Notes: a model not told the origin generated them from the letters alone. A stretch of 64,000 nucleotides of DNA from Ostreococcus lucimarinus CCE9901 (GCF_000092065.1 NC_009357.1:496001-560000), one strand, 5' to 3'; counted from the stretch's first letter, positions 1 to 10,312 are shown. Numbers and translations are program-made.

Positions 1-2577
1 ACGCGACGTGACACCACTGGTTCCCGGTCAGCGTCTTCTTGAAGGCGCCCATTTTCACCGGGCAAAGCGTGCACTCCACTCCGCGGTAAAGAGCCAACTT
101 GCCTTGTAACGTTATGCGCGACTTCTTTGAAGTCTTTGGAATTGCAGTGCCTGCTAACACGGCTGCATTGCACACAAAACACAACCACTTGGGATCCTTG
201 ACATAAGCGTCACCCGTGATTCCGTAACAGTGCGGGTGCACGATAAGTTCACACTGCGAACACTTCATTGTTTCTTCCATCTTCTCCGCTTCTTCAGTCC
301 CAGCACAGACACAGCAAGCTTTGTTATCGGACACGGCATGGAACGGATCCAGAAGAATCGATGACATCGGTGAACGAATCGGAGACGCTCCAAGAACAGG
401 GGATCCGCTTCGAGGCGTGCCAGACAGGCTAAAAGACTTGAGGTGACTCGATGTGGTGGGGTCGAAGTTCGCGAGACCGAACATTTTTTTCACCCGACTT
501 GGTGCCGCTTCTATTGCTTTCATCACCGCTTGGGTAGTCGGGGGCTTGTATGTTGGTATCAGGCTCTTCGGGTCGGGTGCCACTATTGCGGCTGAACCCA
601 TCTCGCGTTTCGGTTTTGATTCGCGTCGCCCATCACCCACTGCTGCTTTGGCTCGCTCCAGTGCTGCCAGCTGGTCCGCTTCGCGCTTCTCTTTCTTCTG
701 TTGACGTTTGACCTCTCTGATTCCCGACATGTACGTCGCGGCCTCATCGAGCTTTGCCTTGCGCTTTGCTTGTTCGTCGTTGTCCGACTCGATTCCGCTA
801 GCTATTTTCTCTTGTGCCCTCTTGAGTTTCTGCCTGTTCGACTGTAGTTGCCAAAGAAGTTCATATTGAAGCGCAAGAATCTCTGCTTCTACTTCGTCTT
901 TTGGAGCGCACGCCAAGAGCGTCGGGTTCGAACGCCAAGCGTCTTCAATTCGTTGCAACTCATCCTTTGCCGATGGACCGCCTTGTACACGGTTGGCGCG
1001 AGACGGCGCCCCAGGTAGTTGCAAATCTTTCGACTCGCCACTTTTCTTGAGACAATTCACGCTTCCTTCACTTGTACCGCATTTGCTCGACAACGTTTTC
1101 AATCTCACGCACACCGCGCATGGTTGAGATCCCCCCGAGCAACCTTGCTTGGGACCACTGGGAGTCTGTGAGGTAGACTCTTTGAGCCTGAACGCCTTGT
1201 CGAGCAAAATTTCCGTGTGAATGGCCATCGTCTCTTCTGTACAGCCTTGCTCAAAATGTTTCAGCTCTCCATCGATCCCAAATGCCGTTGTGCATTCGTA
1301 TCCGGTCTTTTCTCGCACATCCATATCCTTGTCACCGCCCAATTCTTCGTGCTCATCCCGAACGGGGTCGTTACCCACGACGGTCGTTCCCGCGCTGGAC
1401 GGTGAGTCGTCGATCCCTTGGCCGCCACTTAACGCTTGCTCGCTCGTAGTCGTCATATTTGTGAGGTTTGAAGGTACGTTAACGAGCCCGTAAGACGCTG
1501 CCATGTCTAGATTTTGCTCTGGGAAAATCATGTTTTTATCCAACTTTTTCTTCGCCTTGGTCGCCTCTTCTCGACGAGCATCTTGACGCGTATTCACGTG
1601 CGAAGCGCTCTCGTGACGAAGCCACATACGAAGGCACGACAACAGTTCGTCGGTGTCCGAGTTTTCACTCTTTATTTCGATCCCATTCTTGCTGCGTTTG
1701 CTATTGGTCTTGTTTTCGTACTTTCCAAGCCAGGCCTTCAACGCCGCGAGCGTTACTCTTGAAAATTTCGCAATCTCACGCATTTTTTCGCTCTCATCCC
1801 CCACTAAACTAACTAAAACTCTAATCGTCATCGCGACGTGTTCTGGTGGTAGATTCTGTACCAAATCGATCCCCTGTTCGTGTTCCTGCAACGGCGGTAT
1901 GACGAAGGGTTGCGTAGGTACGGCTGGAATAGTCCCGACAATGTGGTTCTTCTCCTCAAGTTTAATCGGCGAAGTCGGTGCCGATGTCGATGCGTGACTC
2001 TGATCTCCTTTTCTTCGGTACGTCAAACCGGGAATGGGAATTCCAATCTTGTCCTCTCCGACTTCATAATCCGGACCGACGCACGTAGTGTTCAGCGCGC
2101 TGTCAAACGTCCAAGGAGTGGCGGGCGCGATCCGAGCCAAGTCCGTCGCGTGAACCGGTCGAAAGAAATCTTCTGCATATCTCCACCAGGGCGCAACCTT
2201 CCGCGCCTCTTTTTCCTCCTCTACCCCGAGTCCGAACGTGCGTTTTCTCTGCGTACGATGAAAGTCTCGTCAGTCGCCCGTTCTACGAGCCCAAATATTT
2301 CTCCTGATTCGCGCGATCATTTCTCAATCCTCTATCACCACGGCGCTAGTCGTAAGGAACATACCGTCGAAGCCTTAGCCGCTGCCTTTTTCTCAATCTC
2401 ATCCAAGCTCACCGCCTCTGACACCGTGTACGGCGACCGCAGCCTCGGCGCACCGGGGCAACTCTTCGGCAGCAATGCGGCGACGTTCTTGAGATCTTTC
2501 TCCAGTCTGTCGATCGCATCCCTCACGGGTACACCATCCAAGGCTTTGAAGTCCCTCCCAGACGCGTTGGCGGGCAT
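1..2577 (-). CDS. PHD/extended-PHD finger protein (BRPF/JADE-like chromatin reader), 3' end outside window
   Basis: Probable histone-tail reader in the nucleus. I rebuilt two exons: 2577-2365 (71 codons) and 2248 to beyond position 1. They join in phase 0 across an intron with donor GTATGT, ACTGAC branch motif and CAG acceptor. Exon 2 stays open in one frame to the window edge. From about residue 707 it encodes a classical PHD finger (CCVC, then CSQC, HPHC and WLCFVC). Near residue 794 it starts an extended PHD module (ECTLCPVKMGAFKKT). PHD followed by extended PHD is the signature of the BRPF, JADE and AF10 families and of plant ATX-like proteins. The upstream region has a Cys-rich patch (PCAVCVRLK) and a charged coiled coil. 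No SET or bromodomain is visible, so the exact subfamily is open. The C-terminus lies outside the window. Confidence 0.8.
2249..2364 (-). other. spliceosomal intron in the PHD finger gene
   Basis: A 116-nt intron. On the minus strand it starts GTATGT and ends CGCAG, with ACTGAC placed 21 nt before the acceptor. Splicing joins two ORFs that sit in different frames, and exon 1 is exactly 71 codons, so the phase agrees. Without removal, exon 1 runs into a stop at about 2335. Confidence 0.8.
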
Positions 2578-3278
2578 GACTGCGACGTCACGTGTCGTTT
2601 TCTGTCCCGTCGCGCGTTCGTTCGACGATCCCCGTCGCCCCTTTTACGCCCTCGCGCGACGCCTCCTCGATATCGATCGCCGCGCGCGCGCGACGAACAA
2701 TCTCGATCACTTTCGCGTCGAACGTTCGCGAGCGGCGAGCGCGCGCGCGTCGCGATCGCCCGCGCGGCGCGACGTGTGGGATGAATGCGCGTCCCACGCG
2801 CGTCCCACACGTCCCTCGTCCAGCCTGCGCCGTCGGACCTCGATGCCGCGATCGATCGCGACCAAACTCGATCGACGCGTCTCTCGATGGACGAAAGTCG
2901 GTTCATTCGATCGATCGATCGATCGATCGATCGATCGATCTACACACGCGTCTCTCGATCGACGGAAGTGGGTTCAATCAATCGATCGATCGATCTACAC
3001 GTCTGTCGATCGACGTCGATCGATGTTTCGTCGACGCGAGTAGGTTCAATCGATCGATCGATCTACGCGTGCGTCGATCGACTTTCTAGATGGTTCAGAC
3101 GGTTCACGCAAAAAACGCCGATCGATCGAACCCGATCGACGAGATTCGCATTTCGATCCCATGATCGATCGACTCGCTGAGCTTCGCGTGCGATCGATCG
3201 CGAAACCGCGCGACATCGCTCCCCTGGCGACCGGCTGCGCGGCACTTTCGCGCGCGCCGCGCGCGCGAGTCACCGCGA
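2578..3278. repeat. intergenic minisatellite with (CGAT)n tract between divergent genes
   Basis: This is a 701-bp spacer between two divergent genes. From about 2871 to 3100 it holds roughly four degenerate tandem units of 55-65 bp. Each has a core like TCGATCGACG, a GGTTCAAT element and a run of CGAT. The longest pure CGAT run is 2908-2940, about eight copies. The remaining sequence is GC-rich with no convincing ORF. It should carry the promoters of both flanking genes. Confidence 0.75.
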
Positions 3279-4601
3279 ATGCCGTCGCCACCGCGCGTGA
3301 TCGTGATCGTTGGTCCCACGGGGTCGGGAAAGTCCCGATTGGCCGTAGAACTTGCCCGCGCGCTCGGGGGAGACGTCATCAATGCGGACGCGTTGCAATT
3401 TCACGACTCGCTGCCAATCTGTACGGCGCGCGTTCGAGAAGATGAAATGGAAGGCGTGCGACATCATCTAGTTGGGTGCGTGAAATACGGTGAATACTTC
3501 GATGTGCGCGCGTTTCGAGCGCGCGCGGGATCGATCGTGCGCGAGTGCGTGGGTGAAGGGAGGTCGGTAATTGTGGTGGGCGGGAGCAACTACTACGCTC
3601 AAGCGCTCGTGTCCGACTCGCTGATGGATGTCAGAGATAGAGAAGAAGAAGAATGTATCAGTGATAAGAGTTTTATCGATGACATAGGACCGAATGGTGG
3701 ACGCCGAACGGCTGCCGAAGATGGAACGGTTGGCGTTGACGCGTCGACGGCGTACGCTCGGCTCGCCGAGGTTGATCCTGAGAGCGCTCAGAGACTTCAC
3801 CCGAACGATATCCGACGTGTTCGCCGGTATTTGGAAATCTTTGATACCACTGGTGAACGTCCGAGCGATGTATTCAAGCGAGAGCGCACTATGAAGAAGT
3901 TTGTGAGCCAATTTGACGTACTCGGTTGCCGGACCATCTTCATCGCGTTGAAATGTGACTCGAAAGTTCTTGACGAGATTCTTCGAGCGAGAGTCCTGTC
4001 CATGGTTGAAAACGGGTTGGTCGATGAACTGGAGCAGTTTGCGCGCTGTCATGGCGTTGAATCTCCGGACGGTGCTCGGGGAGACGTCCGTCAGGCGATC
4101 GGTTACGCGGAGTGGATGCCATACTTGCAAGCCAAAGTTAAAATGGACTCGACGCCTTGTGTCGACAGCGAACTCGCATCAATGCGTGATGAAGCCATCG
4201 AGGCGACTGTACGGCACACTTGTCGTCTATCACGACGTCAACAGTCACGTTTGACGACCTTTGCGAAGCAATACGGTTGGCCCGTGAGATTCGTCGATGT
4301 ATCGGATTCGTTGAGTAAGTTCTGTTCGGAGCGCGCCGCCTTCAAAGATAGCTGGTACGCGAATGTCGTTCATCGTGCCCTAGAACTGTGCGAACATGAA
4401 GACGTCGTCGAATTAGACTCAGGAAACAGCTCAAAACAGGTCGCTGTGCACACGTGCGAGGCGTGTGGGAAAACGTTGCGAGGCGAAATCGAGTGGCGAG
4501 CCCACCTGAATGGCAGGCGCCACCGAAAGGCTTCTGCCAATGCGAGGAAACGCCAGAGACTTGAGTTTGGGACAAAACATCCAAGGTTAGGTAGACAATA
4601 G
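3279..4601 (+). CDS. tRNA dimethylallyltransferase (isopentenyltransferase, MiaA/MOD5/TRIT1 family)
   Basis: Transfers a dimethylallyl group to N6 of A37 in tRNAs reading UNN codons, the first step to i6A and related bases. The ORF is 440 aa. The P-loop GPTGSGKS is at residues 12-19, followed by the family segments NADALQ and VVGGSNYYAQAL. Near residues 393-417 there is a C2H2 zinc finger (CEACGK, then HLNGRRHRK). That C-terminal finger is typical of eukaryotic cytosolic/nuclear/mitochondrial enzymes such as AtIPT2 and human TRIT1, and is absent from bacterial MiaA. The N-terminus has no long transit extension, which fits a cytosolic or dual location. The gene converges on the DUF1295 gene with 72 bp between stops. 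Confidence 0.92.
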   Translation: MPSPPRVIVIVGPTGSGKSRLAVELARALGGDVINADALQFHDSLPICTARVREDEMEGVRHHLVGCVKYGEYFDVRAFRARAGSIVRECVGEGRSVIVVGGSNYYAQALVSDSLMDVRDREEEECISDKSFIDDIGPNGGRRTAAEDGTVGVDASTAYARLAEVDPESAQRLHPNDIRRVRRYLEIFDTTGERPSDVFKRERTMKKFVSQFDVLGCRTIFIALKCDSKVLDEILRARVLSMVENGLVDELEQFARCHGVESPDGARGDVRQAIGYAEWMPYLQAKVKMDSTPCVDSELASMRDEAIEATVRHTCRLSRRQQSRLTTFAKQYGWPVRFVDVSDSLSKFCSERAAFKDSWYANVVHRALELCEHEDVVELDSGNSSKQVAVHTCEACGKTLRGEIEWRAHLNGRRHRKASANARKRQRLEFGTKHPRLGRQ

Positions 4602-4673
4602 CGTTATAGATCATTAGAAGGATAGGCAAAATTGTTTTACAAACGCGTGTTGAACCGTAAATCGATTGAGGTT

Positions 4674-5501
4674 TCACGTTCCTGGAAGCTTAGGCACGAG
4701 CACCGGAGTCTTCCTTTTGTACGACTGATACCCCTCGTCCTTGCCCCATCTCTCATCGGCCATTCGTTCCAAAATTGGAATACCGCTCATCTTTGTCAGC
4801 AAGTAGGTGACGAAGAGTGGCGACGCAAACGCTCCGGCCGCTCGACCCGGATTCGACGCCGCCAAACCGTTGCAAGCGATTCCCGCGACCCCGAACCACA
4901 TGCAAATCTCGCCGAAGTAGTTCGGATGACGAGACAGGGACCACAAACCGTGCTTGATGTACTTGCCTTTGTTCGACTTGTCCGACTTGAAGGCAAACTT
5001 TTGTACGTCGGCGACGACTTCGAAGACGAACCCAAAGGCCCAAAACGCCGCCAGCGTCCAATCCACCGCGTTCAGATCCACCAATTGACCCGGAGACCCG
5101 TTCAACAGATACACCGGTAACGACGTCACCCACACCCACACGCCTTGGAGGAACCAATACACCGCGAACACCCCGGGCTTGTCCTTCACGCCGTCGAATC
5201 GCGAGTCCCCGCCGTCCCTGTGCGCCCTCGCGCCCAAGAATATCCCCAATCTCGCCGTCCACGCCATCGCGAGCGCGCTCGCGAGCTTCTGCCGCGGCAT
5301 CATCGCCGACGTCCCCAGCGTCAGCGCCGCCGTCGTCGCGAACGCCGCGCTCCCCAGAATGTCGTAAAACTTCTCCGTCCGCAGCGTCGCCGCCGCCGCC
5401 CAACCGACGAGCTGGATCCCAAAGTCCACGAGCGCCGCGCCGAGCATGCTCGACTGCATCGCGCCGCCGCCCATCCACGACAGCGCGTCCGCGCGCGTCA
5501 T
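4674..5501 (-). CDS. DUF1295 integral membrane protein (steroid 5-alpha-reductase-like superfamily)
   Basis: Polytopic membrane protein of 275 aa with about six hydrophobic segments. It contains the DUF1295 C-terminal signature: KGKYIKHGLWSLSRHPNYFGE, followed near the end by ILERMADERWG and YKRKTPVLVPK. DUF1295 proteins share a fold with steroid 5-alpha reductases and isoprenylcysteine methyltransferases. The substrate is unknown. I chose the Met at 5501 because it directly precedes the first hydrophobic helix. The same frame is open to 5711, but that stretch is Arg/Ala-rich, so either a transit peptide or non-coding leader is possible there. It is divergent from the ESV1-like gene, with 249 bp between starts. 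Confidence 0.82.
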   Translation of the reverse strand: MTRADALSWMGGGAMQSSMLGAALVDFGIQLVGWAAAATLRTEKFYDILGSAAFATTAALTLGTSAMMPRQKLASALAMAWTARLGIFLGARAHRDGGDSRFDGVKDKPGVFAVYWFLQGVWVWVTSLPVYLLNGSPGQLVDLNAVDWTLAAFWAFGFVFEVVADVQKFAFKSDKSNKGKYIKHGLWSLSRHPNYFGEICMWFGVAGIACNGLAASNPGRAAGAFASPLFVTYLLTKMSGIPILERMADERWGKDEGYQSYKRKTPVLVPKLPGT

Positions 5502-5750
5502 CGCACGCGAGGGCGCGCGCGCGCGCGCGCCGAGCGACGTTCCCGCGCGCGTCGAACGCGCGCCCTCGCCCTCGCGTCCCGCGCGCCCTCGCGCCGCGCG
5601 CGCGCCGCGCTCGGGCGCGCGCGCGCGTCGACGCGCGCGCCAGGCGACGTCGCGCCGCGCGCCGTCGCCGAACCGCGAGAGCGCGCTCGCTCGACCGCCG
5701 AAGGGCGACATGTGCGGCGGGGCGTCATCCGCATTCGTCGACGCGACGCC

Positions 5751-7445
5751 ATGTCGACGGCGACGCCGGCGCGCGCGGTCGCGCGCGCGCCGCCGCGATG
5801 GACCGGTAGGAGCGCGCGCGCGCGCGCGCGGGCGGTGACGCGCGCGGCGGAGGAGGACGACGCGCGAAGCGCGCGAGTGGTGGACTTGTTCGAAGCCGCG
5901 GCGACGCCCATGGGCGCGGCGGCGCGCGCGGAGGCGGCGATGGCGGCGGTGCGAGCGATGACGAGCGTGCGAGAGACGGCGACGTCGAAGACCGAGGCGG
6001 TGACGACGGGAGGAGGGGAAGGGGCGACGAGCGGGAGCGCGAGCGGGAGCGCGCCGAGGTCAACCGGGACGACGACCGGGGCGTCGGGCGCGGCTGACGG
6101 CGCGGTGATGAAGGGAGGGAGGTCCGCGAACGATTCAGGGTTGAAAAACACCGCGAAGAAGGCGTCGAAGCCGAAGGCGGAGACTTTCAACCCCGGGAGC
6201 GACTTTTGGACGTGGACGCCGCCGGAGGCGGCGGGTTCGGATAAAGTCGCCGCCGCCGCGGCGCCAAAGTTGCAGAGACAGACAGAGACTCGCGTGAGCG
6301 CGGCCGTGGCGGTCGCGGAGCGCGCGCCCGAGGCTTCGCTTCAGTTGAAGTTTCAAAGCGACGTCGAGACGCCGAGCGAGTTGAAGCTTGAATTCGAAAG
6401 CGACGTCGTTTTGGCGAAGGAACCGGCGCCGCTGAGCGACACGCCGACGGTGGAGCTAGAGGAAACTGCGACCGCCGTGCGCGAGCTCGGCGCAGATGGG
6501 GAAACCGAAGGTACACTTGAAAATGGTTCGAGGTGGTGGCGCGAGTCAGGCGAAGAGGAACTCGAAGGCGGGAAGCTGTGTCGATGGACGCTCGTCCGAG
6601 GCGCCTCCGCGGACGGTTCCGTCGAGTGGGAAGAAAAATGGTGGGAGACGAGCGATGCTTTCAACTATCGGGAACTCGGGGCGATCAAATCGGGGAGAGA
6701 CGCCAAGGGCAACGTGTGGCAAGAAAGCTGGCGTGAGCAAGTGACTCACGACACCACCACCGGTTTCTCAAACGCCTCGAAGCACATCATGAGAGAGGCG
6801 AACAAGTGGGGTGCGCAAGCCGACGGCGCCGAATGGCACGAAGTGTGGGACGAGAACTACTGGGGCGACGGTCAAGTGAAGCGTACATGTACAAAAAAAG
6901 GTGCGATCGCGAACGGCGCGACTCCAGACGACGGTCACGGTAATCGTTGGACGCACAAGTGGGGCGAGGAGTGGGACGGTCACGGTGGGTGCGTCAAGTG
7001 GACGGATTCCTTCGCCGACCGCGATCAGAGCGAGGACGGTGGAAGCGGACGTGCCTGGGGTGAAAAGTGGGAAGAACGATGGGGGGGATACGCTCACAAC
7101 GGGAGTGCGGGGAATCGCAACGGGAGCACATGGGACGATCGCGACGGGCACAAATTTGAGAAGACGTGGGGCGAGGAGCACTGGCACGACGGTCGCGTCC
7201 ACAAATGGGGCGCCACCACCGATGGTTCCGACGGTTGGGACACCTGGGAAGACAGTGCCGGTTGGTGGGAGCGCGCACCGAGCTTCGGATGGGACGAAGC
7301 CGTCTCGCACTCACCGCAACTCCTCAACGTCCCGCTTCGTCCGCGAGGCACCGGAGTCGAACCCGGAAAGAAAAAGTCCATCGGTCGAGCTCCCGGTCGA
7401 ACGATCAAGCCACCGCCGGGGTCGCGTCTTCACAATCCAGATTAG
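5751..7445 (+). CDS. ESV1/LESV-like Trp-rich starch-associated plastid protein
   Basis: The protein is 564 aa. Residues 1-50 are Arg/Ala/Ser-rich and look like a transit peptide. Residues 50-240 are a low-complexity linker. The C-terminal 300 residues are full of tryptophan and acidic residues in a recurring pattern (EEKWWE, NVWQESW, NKWGAQ, HKWGEEWDGHG, EKWEERWGG, HKWGATT). This aromatic-ladder domain is the hallmark of EARLY STARVATION 1 and LIKE EARLY STARVATION. Those plant and algal proteins bind starch glucans and influence granule structure and turnover. The protein ends in a basic Gly/Pro-rich tail. The Met at 5751 starts the transit-like segment; the frame is open further upstream, but that overlaps the divergent promoter. 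A beta-amylase gene lies 13 kb downstream. The assignment rests on pattern, not alignment. Confidence 0.78.
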   Translation: MSTATPARAVARAPPRWTGRSARARARAVTRAAEEDDARSARVVDLFEAAATPMGAAARAEAAMAAVRAMTSVRETATSKTEAVTTGGGEGATSGSASGSAPRSTGTTTGASGAADGAVMKGGRSANDSGLKNTAKKASKPKAETFNPGSDFWTWTPPEAAGSDKVAAAAAPKLQRQTETRVSAAVAVAERAPEASLQLKFQSDVETPSELKLEFESDVVLAKEPAPLSDTPTVELEETATAVRELGADGETEGTLENGSRWWRESGEEELEGGKLCRWTLVRGASADGSVEWEEKWWETSDAFNYRELGAIKSGRDAKGNVWQESWREQVTHDTTTGFSNASKHIMREANKWGAQADGAEWHEVWDENYWGDGQVKRTCTKKGAIANGATPDDGHGNRWTHKWGEEWDGHGGCVKWTDSFADRDQSEDGGSGRAWGEKWEERWGGYAHNGSAGNRNGSTWDDRDGHKFEKTWGEEHWHDGRVHKWGATTDGSDGWDTWEDSAGWWERAPSFGWDEAVSHSPQLLNVPLRPRGTGVEPGKKKSIGRAPGRTIKPPPGSRLHNPD

Positions 7446-7615
7446 TAAACGTATTATTTCGTTATTCCCGTGACGTCGATTACACGCAGCTTTCGATCGA
7501 GTACATGCTCGTGCGTGACTAGCCTCGCCGTAGGTCTCGTAGCAGGTTAACCAGAGACGCGACTCAGACCCATCCCACTCGTCGACGCCTCGCGCTCGCC
7601 GACGCGCTCCTCACG

Positions 7616-9649
7616 ATGCGCGTCGCGTCTGTCGCGTCGCGCGCCGTCGTCTCGCGCGCCTCGCCGCCGTCTCGCGCGTCCTCGCGCGCGCAATCGTCAC
7701 CGCCGTCGACGACCACGCCCGGCGGCGGCTCGCGGCGAATCGTCACCGCGCGCGCGAAGAAATCTTCGCGCGCGGGCGCGGGCGACGCCAAGTACGCGGT
7801 GAAAACGACGGAAGACGCGCTCAAGTACGACCCCACGAAGTCTCTCGCGGACGTCCTCGCGTCCAAGGACGACGCGGACGAAGCGAATGGGAATTCGAGC
7901 AACGACTGGGCGAGCTCGCTCGCGGCGTTTCGAGAAGAAAAGGCGACGAAGGATCGCACGCGAGCGGAGATGGGAGCGGAGATGGCGGACATGGAAAGGA
8001 AATCGAACGAAAGCGATGATTTGATGGACACGACGTGGGTGACGGAGGCTGGGACGGTCGCGAGACGAGAGTTTAGGGGATTGAACGCGGGAGAGGAGGA
8101 GGCGACGTTCGGAGACGACGAAGCCGAATTCGTGGCGTTTGGGACGAATGAGGACGACGGCGAGGAAGTTTGGGGACCCGGTGATGAAGGGTTTGAAGTG
8201 TACATGTACGATGACGATGATGACGAGGGGGAGGGTGAAGTCACTCAGGAACGGGGTCGGGGAATACCGCGGGAGATGCGGTGCTTTGACACGGCGAAAA
8301 TTTACGTAAAGGCTGGCGACGGCGGTGATGGTCAGGTTGCGTTCAGGCGAGAAAAGTTCGTGCCGCAAGGTGGACCATCGGGGGGTAACGGTGGGATCGG
8401 CGGCGCGGTGTATATTGTCGCCGATAAGAACATGAATTCTTTAGATGGATTTAGAAAAAAAGTGCACCATCGGGCCGAGGCGGGCAAACGGGGGCTCGGA
8501 TCGAAGTGTGCCGGCCGTAACGGTCGCGATTTGGAGATCTTGGTGCCACCCGGAACTATCATTCGCGACAGTCGGAGCAAAACAATCATCGCAGAGATCA
8601 CGAAGGCTGAACAGCGAGTGATGGTGCTCGCGGGCGGTCGAGGCGGTCGAGGGAACGCGTCCTTCAAGACGGCGAAGAATAAGGCTCCGATGATTGCGGA
8701 GTTGGGCGAAAAAGGACGTGAGTTCTGGGCTGAGATGGAACTCAAACTCGTCGCCGATGTGGGAATAATTGGCATACCCAACGCTGGGAAATCAACCTTA
8801 CTCGCGAGCGTGAGCGCGGCGAAACCAAAGATTGCCGACTACCCGTTTACGACCATCGTGCCAAATTTGGGCGTCGTAGAGCGCGACTACGAGCGCATGG
8901 TGTTTGCAGACATCCCGGGTTTGCTCGAAGGGGCGTCGGAAGGGATTGGTTTAGGTTTCGAGTTCCTTCGCCACACAAAGCGAACGCGCGTGCTCATTCA
9001 CGTCATCGACTGCGCGAGCGAGACGTGCTTTGAGGCGTACGACGCGATTCGCACCGAGCTCGAACTCTTCGACGAAGCCTTGCTCGAAAAGCCCGAAATC
9101 GTCGCTTTAAACAAAGTGGACGACATCGAAGCCACGGAGCGAGCGCTGCAAATGAAGGAAAAGTTTGACGCCGAGGGCATCTCTTCGCACTGCGTCTCCG
9201 CCGTCACGGGTGAGGGCGTGGAGGAGCTCCTCGCCGACGTCCAAGCCGCCCTTCGCGCCCTACCTCCGGTCGAAGATGCCTGGGCCGCTGATATCGCGGA
9301 AACGGGCGTGCGCGCCGCGGATGGAAAATCCATCGAAGATTTCACAATCGACGACACCCCGTACGCGTTCGTCGTCGCCGGCGAAGCCATCGAGCGTTTC
9401 ACGCAAATGACAAACTGGGACTATTTCGAGTCCTACAAGCGCTTCGGCCGCGTCCTCGAAATGGCTGGCATCGACGCCGCCCTCAACGCCGCGGGCGCGG
9501 GCGAGGGCGACCGTATCATCATCGGCGACTTCGAGTTCGAGTGGAGCAAGGACCGCCGCGACCGCACCCTGTACGAATCCTTCAGGCAACGCGTCGCCGA
9601 CGCCCCCGGCGGCCAGCGAGGCAGCCGCCACTGGCCCCACGCGTCGTGA
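7616..9649 (+). CDS. Obg-family GTPase, probably plastid ObgC
   Basis: GTPase of the Obg/CgtA family, which assists 50S ribosomal subunit assembly; plant ObgC acts in plastids. It is 677 aa. A basic Ser/Arg transit-like N-terminus is followed by an acidic spacer with a run of Asp near residue 200. The Gly-rich Obg fold starts near residue 220 (KIYVKAGDGGDGQVAFRREK). The G domain has GIPNAGKST near 385, DIPGLLEGASEG near 430 and NKVD near 497. A C-terminal OCT domain spans about 570-650. The extra N-terminal 200 residues relative to bacterial Obg support organelle targeting. The gene follows the ESV1-like gene on the same strand with a 170-bp gap. Confidence 0.94.
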   Translation: MRVASVASRAVVSRASPPSRASSRAQSSPPSTTTPGGGSRRIVTARAKKSSRAGAGDAKYAVKTTEDALKYDPTKSLADVLASKDDADEANGNSSNDWASSLAAFREEKATKDRTRAEMGAEMADMERKSNESDDLMDTTWVTEAGTVARREFRGLNAGEEEATFGDDEAEFVAFGTNEDDGEEVWGPGDEGFEVYMYDDDDDEGEGEVTQERGRGIPREMRCFDTAKIYVKAGDGGDGQVAFRREKFVPQGGPSGGNGGIGGAVYIVADKNMNSLDGFRKKVHHRAEAGKRGLGSKCAGRNGRDLEILVPPGTIIRDSRSKTIIAEITKAEQRVMVLAGGRGGRGNASFKTAKNKAPMIAELGEKGREFWAEMELKLVADVGIIGIPNAGKSTLLASVSAAKPKIADYPFTTIVPNLGVVERDYERMVFADIPGLLEGASEGIGLGFEFLRHTKRTRVLIHVIDCASETCFEAYDAIRTELELFDEALLEKPEIVALNKVDDIEATERALQMKEKFDAEGISSHCVSAVTGEGVEELLADVQAALRALPPVEDAWAADIAETGVRAADGKSIEDFTIDDTPYAFVVAGEAIERFTQMTNWDYFESYKRFGRVLEMAGIDAALNAAGAGEGDRIIIGDFEFEWSKDRRDRTLYESFRQRVADAPGGQRGSRHWPHAS

Positions 9650-10199
9650 AAACGTCAATCGCGCGCCCACCGTCGCCGTCGCGCGCCCGCGTCGTCGCCG
9701 CTGTAACCATCGAATCCAACGCGACGCCGCCTCCTCGCCGCGCCTCGCCACCGCCCCTCGGACGTCGACGCGCGCCCGAACGAAGCGCGCCTCTCCTCGC
9801 CCGCGCGGGACTCGAGCGCTCAACTGTACGCGCAAACAGTGTAAACAGCACCACCGCGATCGCGACATCGCGCGCGCCAATCGAAACGCGCGATCTCGCG
9901 ATCTCGCGATCTCGCGATCTCGCGCGCCAATCAAAACGCGCGATCTCGATCGTCGCGCGATGCGAGCCACTCGTCGTCGCGTCGTCGGCGCGTCGCGCCG
10001 CGACGTCGATCGGCACTCGCGCGCGCGCCGCGCGCGCCGCGCGCGCGCGCCCGGGAAGAAAACGAACGACGCGCGGTCGCGCGCGTCGGGACGTCGGGAC
10101 GTCGCGGTCGGGCGCGACGGTCGGGATAACGCGCGCGACGGTTGGGATAACGCCGCGACGGTTGGGATAACGCCGCGACGGTTGGGATAACGCGCGCGA

Positions 10200-10243
<44 letters not shown>

Positions 10244-10312
10244 GGACGGCGAGGTGGGTGAGATCGAGGACGGGGATTCGCGCGACGCGCGCGCGATCGG
10301 GCGGGCGCGGCG
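9650..10312. repeat. intergenic region with CCAAT-containing 50-bp direct repeat, GGGATAAC array and GACGGC repeats
   Basis: A 663-bp spacer upstream of the bZIP gene. A unit beginning CGCGCGCCAATC at 9871 recurs exactly 50 bp later at 9921, giving two CCAAT boxes, with a (GCGATCTC)n run between them. At 10120-10200 there are four tandem units of 20-21 bp, each containing GGGATAACG. At about 10200-10245 a (GACGGC)n run follows. No credible ORF is seen. The GATAA-type array lies 110-190 bp before the bZIP start codon and may be part of its promoter. Confidence 0.7.

Noticed and set aside
2592-3180. Plus-strand frames through the CGAT minisatellite
   Set aside because: The translation is a Ser-Ile-Asp-Arg repeat produced by CGATCGAT; no protein-like features.
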